Assembly: GCA_013433145.1 (NCBI GenBank)
Contig: CM024181.1
Location: 7,750,001 to 7,814,000, forward strand
Reading direction: 5' to 3'
DNA length: 64,000 nucleotides
Origin: Ascaris suum
Lineage: Eukaryota > Nematoda > Chromadorea > Rhabditida > Ascarididae
The notes under the pieces were generated by a model. It saw only the letters and a list, made by a program, of their open reading frames with translations. It made no database searches and had not been told where the DNA came from. Below are positions 13,101-27,300 of this stretch, piece after piece. Position 1 is the stretch's first letter. Each line of letters begins with the position of its first letter. Both the position numbers and the translations under genes were made by a program.

Positions 13101-15086
13101 TTTTCTGAAAAAAAAAACATAAGAACTTTGAAATGTTTTGCGAATATTTACTGACGGAAATTTGAATTTGAATTTTTCCTCAGATATAATAAGAGGAGTG
13201 TACGGCGAACGAGTGATACCTTTTGTGGAGGAGCTGATGTATGACGCATTTCAACCGAGTCGGGTATTGCGCCTTATCGCGTTGCAGTGTCTCACCTATG
13301 GAGGCTTGAAACCAACCACTTATGGCACATACCTGCGGCTTTTCGTTCAGGTAGCAATATCAGTAATTTAAGATTTACACTACGAAGAATATTGTTTAGA
13401 GTTACATATTTACAGGAAGTTTTAATCATCTTAGGTAAACAATGCAATGATATAATCAATGACCGTATCAGTATTGTTATCAAACGGTATCAGTACTATC
13501 AGATATCAGCGGCTATCTGATATCAGGTAACGATATCACTAATATTGGTAGCTTATTCGATTCATTGCCGCATATGATAAACGACGTAGACGTAGTCATA
13601 TTCAATCCTATCAGTAGTATATACGTTGTACGTTGTAGTTCGAATCAGTTTGTTGGATGTTGTCGTGCGAAACGTATCGTTTATTCCGTGAATGATTAAT
13701 TTTCAGACATATGGGGCTTATGAAACCGCACTCTGGATCAAACTACAATTAATGGGGCTTATTTATGAGAAGCAACCTAGAATTAAGGTATTTCTTTCAA
13801 CGTTTTAAATTAGCTTTTGTGAATAAAATAGAAAAACTTTTATTCGTTACGGTAAATTTTCGCAGTATTTTTTTTTCAGTGATTACCTTCGATCGATGAA
13901 GAGTGCGATGGTAGAGAAGGTAGGCAAGGTGATTGGTAGAAACCATATTCGGTTATTGCATTCACGATGTTTAATTTAATTATTTGAACGGTTGCTATTT
14001 ATTGTTAAGAGGGCTGATGGAAGGAGGAAATTTTGACGTTCCCTTCTCGTAAATTCATTCTCACATCTGTTCGGATGCATATTTTTGTTGTATTTGTATT
14101 GATAAGAAAATCTTTTATCTCTTATCACCATTAAGGAAAAAGAAATAGATCAGGAATGGAAATGATTAGCAAAGAAATCAGGAATGGAATTACCTGATAA
14201 AAAGTATAGAAATGAAATTGACTGATAAAACTTAAAAGGTGGGATTGATTGATAGAGATATAAGAAATGGAATTGATTGATATTTTTTTTGTAGATGAAG
14301 AAGTGGAAAGATTTTGAGATCTCTTTCACAATGCTAACATTATTTTCAGTGTAATTATGCGCCTTTTGAATTTCAACTTTGCACTAAACGACTCGGATGT
14401 TTTATCGAATCAGATGGCAATGTTGGTTGAATTTTTTATTGCGTTTTTTTTAAATGATCCGATGAATATTTTTGAGAAGTGAAGTTTATGTTTTCCGTTG
14501 TGTATTAGATGTTTTTGTGTCTGTGAGCATATAATTTCCTGACGTAAATATGGTCTACGCTTATGATGCAAAAAATACATATTGCGCCAATTCTCTCACA
14601 TCATTCAACTGTTGTTTTTTTTTCTTTACTTTTTTTGATACGGATTAGTGATAGGATGTTTTTAGGATTGTTACCTGTAACACCCTTTTAAGAGGTATCT
14701 AGCGAGGTAAACTTATAAGTTTATCGTGATATTAATAGCTTGAAGATGTCTTTAATTTCTAATAGCTTTTGAACGGTGCAATCGATTTTGCTATTTGATT
14801 TTAGGACGAGAAAACAGTATCGTCTGCGTATAGTGGCTATACACCGATATTGATACGTCACATAGAGCTAGGCGTATCGAATGAATGGAAAGATTGGGCA
14901 ACAGCATCTTCACCTGATCCACCTTGTATGGATTCGAATTCGACAACGTTGATTTTCGTCGTGGGTGGCATTACATTGGCTGAAGTAGCTTGTTTGAGAC
15001 GTATACGATTCCCGGCTCACGTTATTGTCGTATCTAGTTGTGTTACACGGGGTTCACAGCTGATACGATCGATCCGATCCACATGA
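7105..15086 (+). CDS. VPS33A: VPS33A-type vacuolar sorting protein (Sec1/Munc18 family), 13 exons
   Basis: Exons: 7105-7251, 8566-8736, 9746-9943, 10352-10486, 10920-11064, 11955-12109, 12262-12330, 12500-12631, 13184-13350, 13707-13787, 14350-14421, 14805-15086 (stop TGA); exon phases agree except at 12631/13184. VPS33A is the Sec1/Munc18 subunit of the HOPS and CORVET tethering complexes and binds SNAREs on endosomes and lysosomes. Order matches the family: N-terminal VLVWEQVLMTPFNM (compare AIVWDEYLTGPFGL), IVDRWIDPLTPMLTQHTYAGLIDEI (family 'LLDR.VDLLTPL.TQLTYEGLIDEI'), VLRLIALQCL..GLK, AYSGYTPILIR, and near the C-terminus VVGGITLAEVACLR (family 'FFLGGVTFAEIAALR'). Total about 583 aa against about 596 in human VPS33A. 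The DR.VD.LTP and TYEGLIDEI forms favour VPS33A over VPS33B, though the extreme C-terminus is equally close to VPS33B. The list has twelve confidently placed blocks; a thirteenth small exon may sit at 12632-13183 to repair the phase conflict there. Confidence 0.9.
9501..9701 (+). other. Unexplained open frame inside VPS33A intron 2
   Basis: A 66-codon frame with a mixed, protein-like composition (for example IPEEDELVYNFCDAV) lies between VPS33A exons 2 and 3. The VPS33A homology runs straight from exon 2 into exon 3 with no gap, so it is not needed for the protein. A phase-0 cassette ending at the GTATTA near 9570 is possible. It may equally be chance. Confidence 0.2.
12632..13183 (+). other. 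VPS33A intron with a phase conflict
   Basis: The upstream exon ends in phase 0 at a strong GTACGT donor (12632), but the next exon (13184) is open only if it receives one base. Using the weaker GTGCGG donor at 12627 would restore the frame (giving HLM-D-IIRG). Alternatively a small unrecognised exon lies here. Confidence 0.5.
13502..13524. repeat. GATATCAG hairpin in VPS33A intron
   Basis: Perfect 8-bp inverted repeat GATATCAG (13502-13509) / CTGATATC (13517-13524) with a 7-base loop, embedded in a run of TATCAG words (13460-13545). Confidence 0.8.
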
Positions 15087-16559
15087 TAAGGGGAAGGGGG
15101 GATCGATAGATTCGTTCCACGATTACATCCCATCCTTATGTCATCAAAAATGGGAATACCTTCCTTCAAATTTCGAATTTTGTTTTTTATTTTATTTCTT
15201 TTATTTCTGTTTTTTTGTGGGAGGGGGGGGGCAATGTTGTCAATCACAAGTCCATCGCAACAAAAAGACCCGTATTTTTTGAGAGAATAAGATCTTAGTC
15301 TTATTTGTAAGATTTGAGAAAGGGAAACGTTGACTTTTCCATAACCGTTTTCTTTAAATTAACGTTGAATTTTATGCGCTTCATACTCGGAGTTTATTCG
15401 GAGCAAAAATGTTTTGTTTTATTGACAGAATTTTTTTTTGCTGCTTAATTTTTTATATATTTTATTCAAATTAATTAATAATTATACTTTACCTTCATTG
15501 TAATTATCTTTGTGAAATGTCAGCATTAAATGGGCTTACGATATAAAAACTTACAGGTAGAACTTGTAGGTAAGTTTTTTGTTGCAATATTGCAACAAAA
15601 CCTATAATAAAATTATCTCATAAAATGCAAATTGCTTTGTATTGTTTTTTACCTCTTCAGTAGCTCCATCGTTACATTGGTTGTTAACATTTCCGCTCAC
15701 GGCAGATCCGTGTTCTCTTCTCGTAAATGGAATGGTTGTTATATAATAGAGAAGACATCATATATAGTATGGAATGTGCAGGTAGTGAACATTCGATGGT
15801 ATAGAAGAGTTGTGCCAGTGAAAAGGTGCAAGTTTGGTGAATATAGGTGTAATACTTGAGTTGCAAAATGCTGGCCTATTGGAATATAAAGCAGAGGTTT
15901 ATATTTATATCACGGCTAAAAAACACATAATTACGGTATTGCCGTATTTTAAATGCTGCATATAGGTTACTCGGCATTTGCATATGCGACCATTCGAAGC
16001 GTCTAGATCATTGGTATAAATTCAAATAGCTTTGATGAGTTGCATTTTTAGTGATGCTTGATTTGTTGAATATAAAGAAATGCTCATTCATTTTCAGCAT
16101 CTTTTATTCTCATCTTAATGGGCAGATAATGATGCAGCACTTTTGTTCACCTTGTCCTTCATTTCATTATGTCGCTTTTTTTGCAAGGATACTTGATTGT
16201 TTCTTTGTTTCCTACCAATTTCCTTTTGCTTTTGCATTCGGCGCAAATGTCCACCTCAGTTATTTGCCATCTAAATACGCTAATTGAAGATAGAAAGCCG
16301 TTGTGTTGCAAATTTCTTTTGCTATCGTATCATCAGGTTTTTTTTTCATGGAGATTGGCACGTATGCACTTATTTATAAGTTAATGCATCGGTGATGTTA
16401 GATAATTCTCGTTGAATTTGCATTGCAATATTCGTTTAAGCTCTGCGACGATCACGAATAACGGCACCATCTATAGTTGTTTCGGTTGTACTTAAGTTGT
16501 AGGTAATTATATACTTCAGTCAGTCGATATCGATTTTTTCGCTTATAAAGTAGTTAATT
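15087..16559. other. Intergenic region between VPS33A and the zinc-finger gene
   Basis: This holds the VPS33A 3' end and the promoter side of the next gene. The first AATAAA after the stop is at 15606-15611, about 520 bases downstream, and is a possible poly(A) signal. No exon with consistent splice phases was found. Confidence 0.55.
15606..15611 (+). terminator. Candidate poly(A) signal for VPS33A
   Basis: First exact AATAAA downstream of the stop codon at 15086. Other variants (for example AATAAG near 15286) are nearer, so the true site is uncertain. Confidence 0.3.
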
Positions 16560-18319
16560 ATGGGAACTGTTGAAGAAGGATATTTCGGTTGCAATTTGGA
16601 TGTAACCGACCGAATCCAAAAATTACACTTTGAAAGGGACGAATTTTTAGACGCGGTCGGCCGCAGGGTTTTTTTTAATTTGTGTGGAAATGCTTTTAGA
16701 GGTTCTGCGGCGATGAAAATTTCGAACTGAGATATTCGGCTCAAAGATGCTCAACCATTTCATGATGGTCACTCGTTTCTTCATATCTTTTTTTTTTGTT
16801 ATTTGCATAGTTTTAGTACCGTTGAAAACATATTTCCTGTTCACGGGTGTTTTAATAACCACATTCATTTTGTAGATGTTTCGATGACCACCCGATTTAT
16901 GGGTGGTTTTGGTGGTCATACAGTTTACAGATGTTTTGATGACCAGCCGGTTTACAGATGTTTTGATGACCAGCCGGTTTACAGATGTTTTGATGACCAG
17001 CCGGTTTAGAGATGTTTCAATGAGCACTCAGTTTGCAGATGATTTTGGTGATCAACGATTTACATATGTTTTAATGCTCATAGCTTCCAGAGAACACAAC
17101 TTCCGAAAGAATCCGAAGTCCAAGACTTTGCACTTAGGACGGATCAATAAATTTATTAACAATGCACAATAAGATGCACATCTACATATAGAGAGAGACC
17201 TATTCAGCAAGAATCTTTAAGAGCTTATCATTGCTTATGATTTATTAATTCGCCATGTGTTTTGCCATACTTTAATGCCTTGATCTAATCAATATTGCTT
17301 AAATCGATGAATTAATTGATGCCCAATTAAGGGGTGCTATTTAAGGAAATTTTTTAGTTTGTTGTATTGTTATTGAATGCATCATTTGCTTCCATAAAGT
17401 GCCTTTTGCTTTGTGATTTGAACGTCGTATTCATTCCGCTTCACTTTCATGCTCTCTGTCTCTCTCTCTCTCCCTCTCTCTCATATGTCGCCGCTTTTTT
17501 TGCAGTTTTTTTTTTATTTCAGCTTACAAAGAAAAAAATTAAAAATAAAATCTCTTAATCGATGTGTTTATGATTTTCTAAGACGGTAATAATGAGGAAA
17601 CCGTTCTTTAATATTTCAGAAACTTTCAGGATGAAGTTCTGGATTACATATGGTTGATTAAGGTGCTTTTTCGTTAATTGATGAAACGGTAACAATATGG
17701 GGAAGGAAGGGTGAGGGGAGGGGGGGGGGGGAGAGAGAGAGAAAAAGAAAAGATTAAGAAACGTAAAGAAACTTAATATATATTAGTCTAAACGTTTATC
17801 AAGTTTTTGAATTTCGGGCAACTTGCTAATTGAATTTGGACATATATTTTAAACTACGTAATGCAAATTACGATTTAGTTTATTTTTAACATCAGTTTTT
17901 TTTAAAGCTTTCCAGGTTTAAAAGGTTGAAATCCAGCTTATTATTTTTTAATCGGTCTCAATTTTCCTCCCCTGACCCCCACCCACCCACCCACCCCATC
18001 TAATATTGATTGGAGAGTTGTTTTATTATCGAAAATTTGAGAGTACTTAGGAAATAGGTATATATTACAATATGAGGTATATTACAATAAGTAGGTATAT
18101 TACAATATTACAATATGAGTAGGTATATTACAATATTACAATATGAGTGGCGTATACGCTTAAGTAGAATATTTTATCGATGATAAATTCTTGTAGAAAT
18201 TATAGAAAAATAGATATTGAAAGAATTGGAAAATTTAACATTTATTCTGCACTATTAAGAGATATTATGAATTTGGAAGAAAATAATGAAATGGAGATGT
18301 TATCCAATTCGGAGTCATT

Positions 18320-18353
<34 letters not shown>

Positions 18354-21300
18354 CGCCTTATCACGCAAAGTATCGAACTCTCTTGTAACTCTTCATTAGA
18401 GAATTCCACTCGAGGTGATTTTAGATTTGCATATATATTCATATTCATAAGAATTTCCATATTTATAGAGGAATCATTTGTTGTATTCAATTAACTTGAA
18501 ACATAATTCTCCACTAAATAACTATCGTAATTAATCGAAGATATAAGATATGGCATTTTATATTTTTATGACGTATTTCATTGTTTATATTTGTTGAATT
18601 TTCTTTTATAGTTTGGAATTGAGTGATTTTTTTTTTTACAGTCGCGTCAAGTTATAGATGAATTAATGCATTTGAAACAAGATCAACTCGTTTGTTCTAC
18701 TATATCATGTTGTCCCTATTCCTAATGTTCATCCTTTTTACTGATTTGGGAAGGGGGGGGGGAGAGGGGGGTTGTTCTATATTCGGTTGTGTATAATTTA
18801 ATTTCTTTTTTTGAAGGGGGGGGGGGTTGTAATAGAAAGATGTTTGATTCGATCAGAACATAGATAATTGAGCCTTATTGACAATAAAGGAGAGCCGATT
18901 TTATTTGGAATTTTTCGAATTTTATTGTCATATTTTTTTTCATATACAGTGCTCATTTTAATTACACTTTTTTTTAAAGAAATATATTTGCAATATTTCT
19001 CGTAAATATTAAAATTTTCTATTTTATTTCCTCTGTTTTTTTTTTTAAATATTTTATAATATCATAATTCACGTACACTCTCTGCTTATTAATAAAAAAA
19101 TTATCGCAATGAGGGAAGAGGGGATTTTTGAGAGTTAGAATTGGATGATGCTTTGTATAATAAGAAAAAAAACTCTGTAGTCGGTCATCCACCCTCCCAT
19201 CTCCCCTTTTATTAGGCTCCTTTTGAGCTCAGGTGATTGATATAACCGATAAACTTGAGTGATTGGGGGTGGGAATGGGAGTGGAGGATGGGGGAGAAGG
19301 GGAGGGCGAGGAGGGCAAATTTGTTGGGAAAGGAATCAGTAATTCTACCATATATTTTTTCAGTATTATTTAATATCAGAGGTTTTTTTTTTGCAGATGC
19401 CGATGAGGATGAAGCATGCACAAGTTGGGCGGATATTTCTTCTTTCTTCTCGCATTCACAGTGGAAAGAGGTGAATTACTCTCATAAATTAGTTTTTTGC
19501 AACCTATTTTTTTTTATTATTTCTGACTTCTTTTAATTTACAATTTTTCAATGAAAAATTTTTTTTAAATAAGGAAAAAAGGTATATATGTCTAGTTAGC
19601 GTCAAGGATATTATGCATATTTGTTTATTGCATTATTTATGCGCCGTTGAATTTTTTTTTCTTAATATTTGCATATGATGATATAATTTGAATAATTTTA
19701 GTATAGGGAGCGGCGGAATTCACAATATCAAGAGGCGTCTCTATTGAAAAAGGTTAACGAATTTCGTTACTTTTTTAGAAAAGATCGATTAATCATTGAA
19801 AATTATTTATTAGGCAATGAAATTATTAAATTGTTATAAGACAAAGCAGTTTTAATTGACGATCAGTTTTAATTGTTATTTATTCATAAATTTGAAACTC
19901 CAGGATTGAACTATTGGTTTAGACTATGGTATTTTTTGTTAGTGTAAATGATCATTCGAGGTGATTGGAGACCTGGTATCAATTTGGAGAGGGAGTGATT
20001 GCAAGGCAAGAGAGGGGGTAGTACAAGGTGATTAGAGATTGATATTAATTGAAGAGGGGGTGTGACTAGCAGGTGGGGACGAAGGAGGTTCTTGTAAGCG
20101 AAAATAAGTTTTATTAATGTTCTGTTTAAGAGGAGAACTCGTCTCAGTTCACTTGAAGTATCCATAATCCGTGCTTCGACCGCCAACGACGTAATCGAAT
20201 CGTAAGTTTCAAATTTTTATTTCATCGTAAATATCAATTAACAGTTGTTGCTGTATTCAATTCTTGATAGCACTTTAATATGAAATCGTTGGCATTATAT
20301 ATGAGTTACTGCATTGAGCGCATTGCTTGAAAGCGTTTGTTGCTTTTGCTTCCTTTTTGATTAATTTCCGTATTTCCATCGATGGTGATATATTCCAATT
20401 CAGATTATTATTTTTTTCATTCTTGATTAAATATTTTATTTAATTAAACATTTTATTTATTTATTTTTTTTAAATCTTATATGAAAAGATACAACTTTCT
20501 TTTTACGTTATAATTTATAAGGATATTTATGTTATTTTGAGAGGAGAGACGTTAAGTGTTAATTCTATGCGGAATTGAGATATTTTCGTTATTGTTTCTT
20601 ATATTTTTATTTTCGATCAGTGAAAATTCAAGAATTCGTTATTTGAGCACGATTATGATCACTGATAAAAGAGCCGATTTAAGAGCTTTATTTTTTTTTC
20701 TTTTATTCGTTAAATTTTGAAATTAGATAATTGAAGAACAATTGAATTTGATTAGAATTGTTGTGAATAATTTCTAATGAAAAACAGCATAAGAGACATA
20801 AGATGAAATGACTTCAAAAAAAAAAATGTGTCATCGTGTTTAATGTAGTTTTAATTGTCGAAAAAAATTCTCTATTATCGATATCGATGAAATAATGGGA
20901 TGTTTCTTTTTTTTGATCAACTCCATATTTAAGTAAGTACACAGGCGTCCACCTCTAAGCGGTACTCATCGAGGAGTAGTATTTTTGATAGAAGGCGTTT
21001 TTAAAAATAATCTTGTTTAGTGTTTAAGTCTAGTTGCAAACTAGGAAATGATTTAAAGATATTTGAAGTAGCCTGGTAAAAAAAAAAAAAAAACCAAAAA
21101 AACAACGATATTATGGTTTCGCATCTAGAAACGGAATCTCCCTTTTTAGAACACCTATTCAAGTGAATAGCGACGGTTTTTTTACGTTCAATCCTATTTC
21201 AAACGCAAATGCGACATTTGAATGGTATGTCAATTTTCTATCGTTTGATCATTTCCCCTGAACGTTGTTATTCAATTAGCTCTTCAAGGATTTTCCACTT

Positions 21301-24300
21301 ATGTTTAAGTATTTTTTTCAAAAAAATCATAGAACGTTCCGAATTCTTAGAAGTGATTTGATAGGTATACATTTGCATATTCATTTCACTAATTTGCATC
21401 TCAAAAACCAATACGTTGCTAAATTTCATGCAAAAAATAGTCACATTTACTTTAGTGGGATAACCAGGAGTTTGCTATCCTTTATTAGGATGCCCAATAC
21501 TAGAGAGAGGCTTATTTTCGTGAACGGCAAGAAGAGGGTTGGGCTATTTTCTCATTGCTTCTTTTTTTTTTCACTTCGATTATTTGCATTGATAAGGCTA
21601 TAATTGAGCTTTCCTGCTTAACTAGTTTTTAAACAGTACAAAAGAAATCCATAATTTTTTAAAGAAATATACTAGCTATGAAATTTGCATATTGCAGGCA
21701 ACTGATTATGCAGTAATCCAGGATTGTAGTCATTTAATAATATTTAGTAACTTACCATTTGGTTTTGAGTAGTCGTTTTATTTCGAATGTACGATACCTC
21801 ATTCATAAACTTTTATATGCATTACTTTCTCTCTTCGTTTCTCTGTCCTTCTCTTTCTCCATTGAAATTTTTCTTTTCAATACGTCTATTTCTTATTCTC
21901 TTCTATCATTGAACTCGAAAAAATATCACTCTTGCACATTTTTGAAATGTCGTGTAGTTCTTTGCCTATGATATGAAAAGACTGTTACCCTTTACCTTAA
22001 TTCATGTCCCTCTTGAACCCATTATTTTCCCTATGATCTTGGGAACTTTATGATCCCCCCTCCCCTCCCCTTAACGAGCGCAGAGACTAGTATCTCTCCT
22101 ATTATTATTACTATTCATTTTGGAATTAAGTTGTCATCCGAAGAGCGCTGTTTAAATACAGCATTTATTTTTCATTTGTTAAGTGTTTTCTCTCGAGAGG
22201 GATTTATTTGAATTACTTCCTTCAGGTGCTGTAAAAAATGTGCGGAGAAAGGTCGTGAAGTGCATTACGAGACGCAGTTCCTTCTATGTGCTCGTCTTCA
22301 TGCCCTCTATCATATGTTTGTGGAGCATAACAATGAACGAGAGCGTCTTCTAGCGAAAACTGAAAAGTATATTAATAAATTTTTCGTTTATTCATTAACT
22401 ATCAAGTTGATTTTTTTTATAAATTTATGCTTTGGAAAGAATCTTCTCATACGGTGATACTCTTTATATCAGCCAATTTTTGCATAAAGAAGAAGCTGAC
22501 ATAAAGAGAGTTTTGCAAGGACGGTGATCTCTTGCATTATATCAACGGTAGAACTGATAGATCTTAAGTAAATACACGAATTGATGGTGGTGTTTAGTTC
22601 AGTTGATAAATGCTTTAGAAACAGGAAAGCTGAGGGTTCGGATCCTGTATGGACGGGGTTTTCTTTGATCATCAAATAGTCATCGTTTTATAAGCCGTAT
22701 CCAAGACTAAAGTTGTCTTTATTATAAGATGTTAATCAAGTATGTTTATATGATAAAAGCATTTCTCGGAGCAAGTGGTCAGAAGGAGTGAAAATTGAGT
22801 TTATATTCTTTCGATTCAGTCATTGAAATTTATTCTTTACTTTAGTTTCACTCACGTATTTCAAGCTTATGCTGCTTGTTAGGAGGGGTCTTAAAAGTAT
22901 GTTCAAGGGATGGGATGTGCTTCTTCGAAGTTGGAACTTGAGGTTACTATAGACTTGACTTGAGGTTATTGTAGACTTGAGGTTACTATCATCGGCTCTT
23001 CGCTTGTTAATTTCCACATAAATGACACAGTCTGCCAGCAATATGATTTTGATTTCTGTATTTCTTTATCATTTCAGGTGTAAGATTGAGCAGGAAATTG
23101 GTGTTTTATTGGAGTTCAGAGTTCGTACTGAAAAGGATATCGAGTATGTTCGTTTTTCTTTTATTATTCACTTTCAATTTTCATTCATTTCTTTGCATCT
23201 TTGATTATTTATATATGTGGAAATATTTTCATTGAATATTTCAAATATGGATATCCTCTTTTTTTTGCATATATTTTGGAAAGGGGCCAAAATAAGGGAA
23301 ATCGCTAATGAAATATGTGAGAAATTTATTTTGTTGAATGCACAAAAAGATTACGTTTTTTTTGCCTTTGATAAAAATTTAATTTTTTTAAATTTTTTTT
23401 GACGTACCGTTTATAGTTATAGATGATTTTAGAAGAGCAGAAATAATGCTTTAGTTGAATGTTTATGTATTATTTGGATAATCTCAATGATAGTTTGATA
23501 GCGCTTTTCAAAACTTGATGTGTAAACTTTTAAGTCATTCGTTGGTAAATTACAGGTAAATTATAGGTGAATTATAGGTAAATTACAAATTATAGGATAA
23601 ATTGCAATATTAAAATTAGGATCAAAGATACAGTAGCAAAGAGGTGGAGAGAAGAATTGACTTCTACCCTTGGAACTTTAGTTAATAATATTAAGGAAAA
23701 GAGACTATTGATAAGAAGGAGATGAAAAAAATGAGGGAATAGCTAAACGTGTATGAAACGGCTGCTCTTCGTGGATCTCTATCGCTTTCGAAAAAGTCCT
23801 CTAGCGATGCTTTTGCGGTTTTGATTGAAGCTTATTTGTATTTTCATATCTGCTTATAGAGTCGGATATTTGCATAAACGGAGCATTCTTATGATGGGCA
23901 ATTTTTTCAGGAATTGGGAGGTCTTAGGTCCTGTTGATCCTGCCTTAATCGCACCCCCTCTCCCATTCTTTCGCTGCTTTCCTTCCTATCCCTCCCTTTG
24001 TATTTCCCCTCGCCTTTACCCTCCTTCCTCCAACCTTGCCTCAATCCAATCCAGTACTCATCAATTGGAGAGGTCTCCGTTTGCGCAATGTTCATTTTCT
24101 GTTGAACTGATGCATTGTTGTTTTGTTTGTTCGTCTTTGAGAGCTGTGTTGATCGTTCCTTTTAAGGGGGCTGAAATGTTTCGCCGATGAGATTGATGCG
24201 CTTTCTATAAGTGATTACCGGCTTGTTTCTGCCATACTTCAATCAGCGCAAGGTGACATCGATGTCGACTCGAATGTATGAAATTTTTTCGTGAATTGTA

Positions 24301-27300
24301 ATGCAATCTTAAACTTATATGAGCATTCGTTGCTCTTTTAATGGCTATTCGGAGACTTCTGTGGTCAGTGGTCAAATGGTCAAATGCAATCTTGTGTTTT
24401 TTTTTGCCAGTTTGGAATCGTTCTTCTTCTGTGGTTAATAATATTTTCCCGAATTTTTTTCGTCACTCTCCGAGTTTCTAGGCGAGTGTTCTGAGAATAC
24501 AGTTTCCTCCAGTTTGGCTGGAAGAGACGGTAGGGGAAAGAGATGAGTGGATGGCTCTTTACTTTTTCGTTGTTTTCATAATCTGGGCATAATTCATGGT
24601 AATTATTACGATGGTGCTTTGGTTATGGTGAAATGTGAATTCGAGATGAGGTAAGCAGATTCAAGCTGAAAAGGTTGGATCATTTTCTTGCCATCATGCT
24701 CTTTTTTATATCTCATTCAATTTATTTACCATCATAAAAGTTTTTCGACTGATTTCAGTTGTATTTGAAAGATTTCCTTGTGGAATGTTTAGAGCAGATA
24801 ATTGAGGTAATCAATGCTTCAAGGGTATTTTATTTTTCAGGTATATTTACGTGTTTGTTTTTGTTATAAAACGTTCGCCGACTATACACAGTTTGCGCTC
24901 ATCTAACAAATGAACATGGAATTGTTTTCAGGTAATGTGTTTTGTCGTTTTACTTTAATGGACATTTTTACATTTAATTTCATTGAACGTTTTTAAATTT
25001 GCACTAAATATTAGCCAAGGCGGCTCGAACTTTGCCTAGCGTGTTTCATAGATTTGTTGTCTGGAGTGCCATCTCTGCTACTCATGCTGTTCTTCATAGA
25101 ATTTAAATGCCTAGCGGCCAAAATCGTTGGCTAATAAAAGCTATGGATGAGTGGTTTGTTGATGTGGATTAGTATGGAATGACATTGCAGTTTGACGTTT
25201 ATTATTCCATAATTTGCTTCAGTTCCTTTTATCGTTTTCTTCACTGGTTTTTAATTTCGCATCTATAAAGAAATAGATGAAAAAGTGCCATTCCTATGAA
25301 TATATTTACCTAAAATAAATAAAAACTATATACGAATTTTCTTGAATTTGCGAAGATTTGGAAAAACTTGATTAAAACTACTAAAGTGCAAGAATTATGA
25401 ATTGATTTACTGACACATCCACATTTCATCATCTTTAAACGGTATCATACAAGGGATAGCGAGGGGAAGGGAAGGGAGAGGGATGATAGGGGAGGATGAG
25501 AGAGAAATTCTACCTAAACGATATATAAGTCATAAAAAATCAACAGCAAGTGGTTGGAGAAAATAGTTTTTTAATGGAATTTTTTTTCGCTTTTCCTGCC
25601 AAGTTCTTAAATATCATCGGTTTTACTTGGCTTAGGCGCATTCGTTTATTCAAATTTACATTTATTTATTTTTTTGCAGTAATATTTGATATGCAAAATG
25701 TGTTATCGATTTTGGAGGCATGGCCTCACTATCTCTTCCACTTGTCCACTTTCTCTCGCAAAATGCTCGTTTGTTTTTTTAATTAGTGATTATCTTCTCA
25801 TTTTTTGTGTATATAATAGCATATTTGTTTTAGATATACGGAATCGTTCGATTTCTACCCGATTAATGAGAGATCATTCTGTGGCAAATCTTTGCTTGCT
25901 GTCAATTTATTGCCATCGGGTAAATATTTCTCATGGTATGTTTTTTTTACTTATGATTTTTCAAAAATATATTTGCTTTAAATAAAGATGCGGCGCAAGA
26001 GTAATATTGTTTCGGAGCAGCACTCTTCTGGTCTTCTGTAACCGTCAAGGTTTCTAGTCGAGGTTTGCGGTATATGTTGTATTTTATTTAAAGGAAATGC
26101 TTCGTATGCGTATGGAACGATAAACGGCAATCGGAAATAGTGCTGAGGTTGATGGCTGTTTATCATTTGCGGAACGCACATCATAAAGACGTACGAGCGA
26201 TGTGTATCGCCAGCAACGAAAAGTAATTTTCATCATTGTGTGGTATAGCAGCAGCCTATAATGGCATAGAGCAACATATGGAAACCTTTGTGTAAGGAAG
26301 AGAGAGGGGAAGGAGGAGGGTGGGGCGAAGGAAGAAGAGGGGAGGACGAATCGGTCGAGAAAATGCGCTTATACAGTTGGCTTTTAATCGTTCTGCGTAC
26401 AGAATACTGTGCATGTCGAACTGTTACAAGCGATCTGTGGCGGTCGTTTGGTTAAATTGGTTTTAATCCTCCTCTCTTCATATAAGAAGAATTCTTCGAA
26501 ATTTTCACTTCGTTTGAATTAATTTCGTATTAGTTTTTGATTTACCAAAGATGGGATGTTTGGCTGATAGATTAAAGCTAACGTTTAGGTAAATTAATTT
26601 AAAAATTTTTCACTGGGCAACATAGAAAGAAAATTAATTCTTTTTAAAGGAGGTTACTCGTTTTTTTTAAACAATCTAAAAGAGGTTTCATAGGTAGGCG
26701 TATTTATGAGATCGGTCTTCATGGCTCTTTTTTTCAGATGGTTTTTGGAGAAGAAGCTCGCGATGGAGCTGAAATTTACGCCTCCTACTGAAAACGAGAT
26801 AAGGTAATCGTTGTAAAATTGTCATTTTATTGTCATTAGCATTAAAAGCGTATGGTACAAGTTGTGCTTTTTATCTGGTTGCTTGGAGAAGGGGTGGATC
26901 TGATTTAGGAATCAATTTTATAAGACGTGGAGACACCAGACACCGAGCTGGGTAAATAGAGCTTACTTGACCCATTTAAAAGGGAATTAAATTCGTCAAC
27001 ATAGTTAGTTATCTGTTTGTTAGCCACAGTGTTTAATTTTAGTCTTGGCAGCAAATCGAATTGGCTATTGAAGGTGGACAATTTGATTTATAGAAGTTAA
27101 GGCTGAGATTCATGGATCACTCTTGATTCGCTTTACTTGTAAAGTTTTCTCTAGCACAATGTTACGAACGAGTGGCACCGAGATCGCGAAAAGGTTACAA
27201 GTTACCGATGAACGGATTTTGACTGCAATTCGCAACTCAACAGTTGGTGTTATTAAATCTGATGTATGGTTTCTTATCAATTCCAAAAAAATCTTTTTTT

